This document shows positions 6,054 through 6,894 of a stretch of 6,894 nt of DNA, in pieces; position 1 is the first letter of the stretch, and each line of letters starts with the position of its first letter. The stretch lies in NCBI GenBank assembly GCA_003152975.1, contig PMBP01000064.1, forward strand, positions 1 to 6,894. Direction: 5' to 3'. The position numbers were made by a program, and so were the translations under genes. Origin of the DNA: Phycisphaerales bacterium. Its GTDB lineage: Bacteria; Planctomycetota; Phycisphaerae; Sedimentisphaerales; Anaerohalosphaeraceae. The notes beneath the pieces were generated by a model that made no database searches, was not told where the DNA came from, and was given only the letters and a program-made list of their open reading frames with translations.

Positions 6054-6341
6054 ATGGTCAAGGCCATTGATCGAAAATCAATACGGAACTCGGCCGAATA
6101 TCCGCGACATACAAGGGCGGCTTCGCCTGAGCGGGTTTACCGCCTTGTCCAGGCGGTTCGGCTGCTGGCGAAAGCCCTGTTGGAGGCGGGCCGGATGGGC
6201 ACGCCGGTTGTTGCTGAGAGGGCCAACCTGGCGATTGATGAGGCGATCGGCCTGGTCGGAGAGGGTACGCTGGACCCGACAAATAAATCGGGCGACAGCG
6301 AATTGAGCTTGATCGCGGTGGTGCAGGTTCCTCCCGCATAG
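6054..6341 (+). CDS. Small unidentified helical protein (95 aa)
   Basis: The ATG at 6054 is preferred over the upstream in-frame ATG at 5991. GAGG at 6044-6047 is 6 nt away, and the longer frame would have to be read through the hairpin at 6008-6037. The protein has a basic N-terminus (VKAIDRKSIRN), then two likely helices (PERVYRLVQAVRLLAKALLEAGRMG and VVAERANLAIDEAIGLVGE), then a short polar tail. It has no signal peptide, zinc motif or recognised family motif. As the last gene of the capsid cluster it could be a head-completion, scaffold or regulatory protein, but nothing in the sequence decides this. No recognisable tail, portal or terminase gene follows it. Confidence 0.6.
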   Translation: MVKAIDRKSIRNSAEYPRHTRAASPERVYRLVQAVRLLAKALLEAGRMGTPVVAERANLAIDEAIGLVGEGTLDPTNKSGDSELSLIAVVQVPPA

Positions 6342-6395
6342 TCAGAAGCTTAGGAGTTTCTAAGCCGTTCTATGGCTTGTGTATAGCTTTTCACT

Positions 6396-6472
6396 GCCGT
6401 CAGTCGGCGGGCCTTTTGCCCGGTCCTGGGTGGGGCGGAAAAGGATTTCCGCCCTGCCTTTTGACGGCTTTT
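6396..6472 (+). ncRNA. Possible three-way-junction RNA or compound terminator
   Basis: An outer 7-bp stem, GCCGTCA (6396-6402) with TGACGGC (6462-6468), encloses two hairpins. One is CGGGC-CTTTT-GCCCG (6408-6422). The other is a perfect 9-bp stem, GGGCGGAAA-AGGA-TTTCCGCCC (6433-6454). TTTT follows the outer stem (6469-6472), and another TTTT lies at 6459-6462 after the inner stem. Read as RNA this is a compact Y-shaped fold with a 3' U tract. The simplest reading is the terminator of the capsid-gene transcript. A small RNA with its own terminator is an alternative. No known RNA family is recognised. Confidence 0.35.
6433..6462 (+). terminator. Likely terminator of the capsid gene cluster
   Basis: The perfect 9-bp stem GGGCGGAAA/TTTCCGCCC with an AGGA loop is followed by TGCC and four T residues. 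It lies 92 nt after the stop of the last small gene and is the strongest simple hairpin in the gap. The 4-nt spacer before the T run makes it less than ideal on its own. Confidence 0.55.
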
Positions 6473-6626
6473 AAAGGGTGTTAAAATAGGGTTTAACGCT
6501 GAACGGGATGACAATCCTGGTCAGTGTTGGTCTGCGCTGGGGGTTTGTGACAACTTCATGCGCATTTTGACATTTCAGGTTGCGCTTTACACCCACCGAC
6601 TGGAATGAGAAATTTCCTCGCCCCTC

Positions 6627-6706
6627 TATCGGTATTTTTCCCGATACAAATTCAGTAATTATCCCATCGATAGAAATGGGGTTTTTCTCCGATACAATAG
6701 TATCGG
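6627..6706. repeat. Cluster of CCGATA / TATCGG repeats
   Basis: Within 80 bp there are two forward copies of CCGATACAA (6641-6649 and 6689-6697), each preceded by a TTTTTC run. There are also two reverse copies of TATCGG (6627-6632 and 6701-6706). They form two inverted pairs: TATCGG...CCGATA around an 8-nt spacer, and CCGATAC-AATA-GTATCGG with a 4-nt spacer. A CCCAT/ATGGG pair (6663-6667, 6676-6680) lies between them. Repeated, oriented short sites next to a Mu-type element suit transposase-binding end sites. Equally, they could be operators of the response-regulator gene that starts 25 nt later. Confidence 0.5.
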
Positions 6707-6731
6707 TTTTGAACCTTGCTTGAGTGGTCTT

Positions 6732-6894
6732 GTGAGCGAAAAGAAGGATATGGAGCCATCGACATCAGGATTTCAAAAGCCCCAAATTCATGTCCTGCTT
6801 GTCGAGGACGACCTTGGGGCCCAGCAGTTGGTCCGTCGTGCACTATCCCGTGCGGAGGGCTCGGAGGATTTTGTCCTCGAAATGGCCCGGGATC
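6732..6894 (+). CDS. Response regulator, N-terminal part of receiver domain (runs off the window)
   Basis: The frame is open from the GTG at 6732 to the window end, giving 54 residues. After a short polar N-terminus comes QIHVLLVEDDLGAQQLVRRALSR. This is the first beta strand, acidic pocket (Glu-Asp-Asp) and first helix of a CheY-like receiver domain, which accepts a phosphate from a histidine kinase. The phospho-accepting Asp and any output domain lie beyond the window. The start is uncertain: GTG 6732 has only a weak upstream purine match, while ATG 6750 has AAGGA just 1 nt before it, too close for normal use. It is probably a host chromosomal gene flanking the mobile element, with its promoter in the gap upstream. 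Its partner kinase is not visible. Confidence 0.82.
   Translation, partial: MSEKKDMEPSTSGFQKPQIHVLLVEDDLGAQQLVRRALSRAEGSEDFVLEMARD

Larger units (their letters stand above)
6342..6731 (+). other. 390-nt gap: structured RNA region, then AT-richer repeat region
   Basis: I find no convincing protein gene here; the longest frames lack ribosome-binding sites. The left part (6342-6500) is crowded with inverted repeats: GCTTAG/CTAAGC at 6348-6365, the three-stem structure at 6396-6472, and GTTAAA/TTTAAC at 6480-6497. The right part (about 6600-6715) is visibly richer in A+T than the genes and carries the CCGATA repeats. A consensus-like -35 hexamer, TTGACA, sits at 6567-6572, but no good -10 lies 16-18 nt downstream. 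The gap probably contains the right end of the element and the promoter region of the response regulator. I cannot place the junction exactly. Confidence 0.5.

Noticed and set aside
6567..6595. TTGACA as a sigma-70 promoter
   Set aside because: The -35 hexamer is perfect, but no acceptable -10 lies at 16-18 nt; the bases there are CACCCA-like.

Overview
This is a moderately GC-rich bacterial window. All genes I can support are on the + strand, and they are tightly packed up to about position 4019. Most of it looks like the right-hand part of a phage-related mobile element. The rightmost ~160 bases look like the start of an ordinary chromosomal gene, a two-component response regulator. The host lineage cannot be fixed from the sequence. 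GTG/ATG starts, clear Shine-Dalgarno sites and intrinsic terminators show only that it is bacterial DNA.

Layout. Positions 1-1016 hold the 3' end of an unidentified gene and two small unidentified genes that overlap or nearly overlap one another. Positions 1009-3096 encode a Mu-type DDE transposase (MuA/rve superfamily) with N-terminal DNA-binding domains, a complete D-D-E triad (D239, D303, E359) and a Mu-type beta-barrel. Only 2 nt later (3099-4019) comes an HK97-type prohead protease with a long acidic C-terminal extension. A 185-nt gap full of hairpins and containing a good intrinsic terminator precedes an HK97-fold major capsid protein (4205-5410). A probable capsid-accessory or decoration protein (5532-5978) and a small helical protein (6054-6341) follow, each preceded by another GC-rich hairpin and a strong ribosome-binding site.

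Positions 6342-6731 contain no convincing gene. They hold a compact three-stem structure ending in T tracts, then an AT-richer stretch with repeated CCGATA/TATCGG sites, which could be transposon-end sites or operators. The response regulator begins at about 6732 and runs off the window.

How the parts fit. The transposase would move or replicate the element. The protease and capsid proteins would build and mature a shell. No portal, terminase, tail or MuB-like ATPase gene lies between the transposase and the apparent right edge. The visible element is therefore either the right arm of a rearranged transposable prophage whose other modules are to the left of the window, or a compact capsid-encoding transposon or satellite. 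That question is the main point of interest here, and the sequence to the left is needed to settle it.
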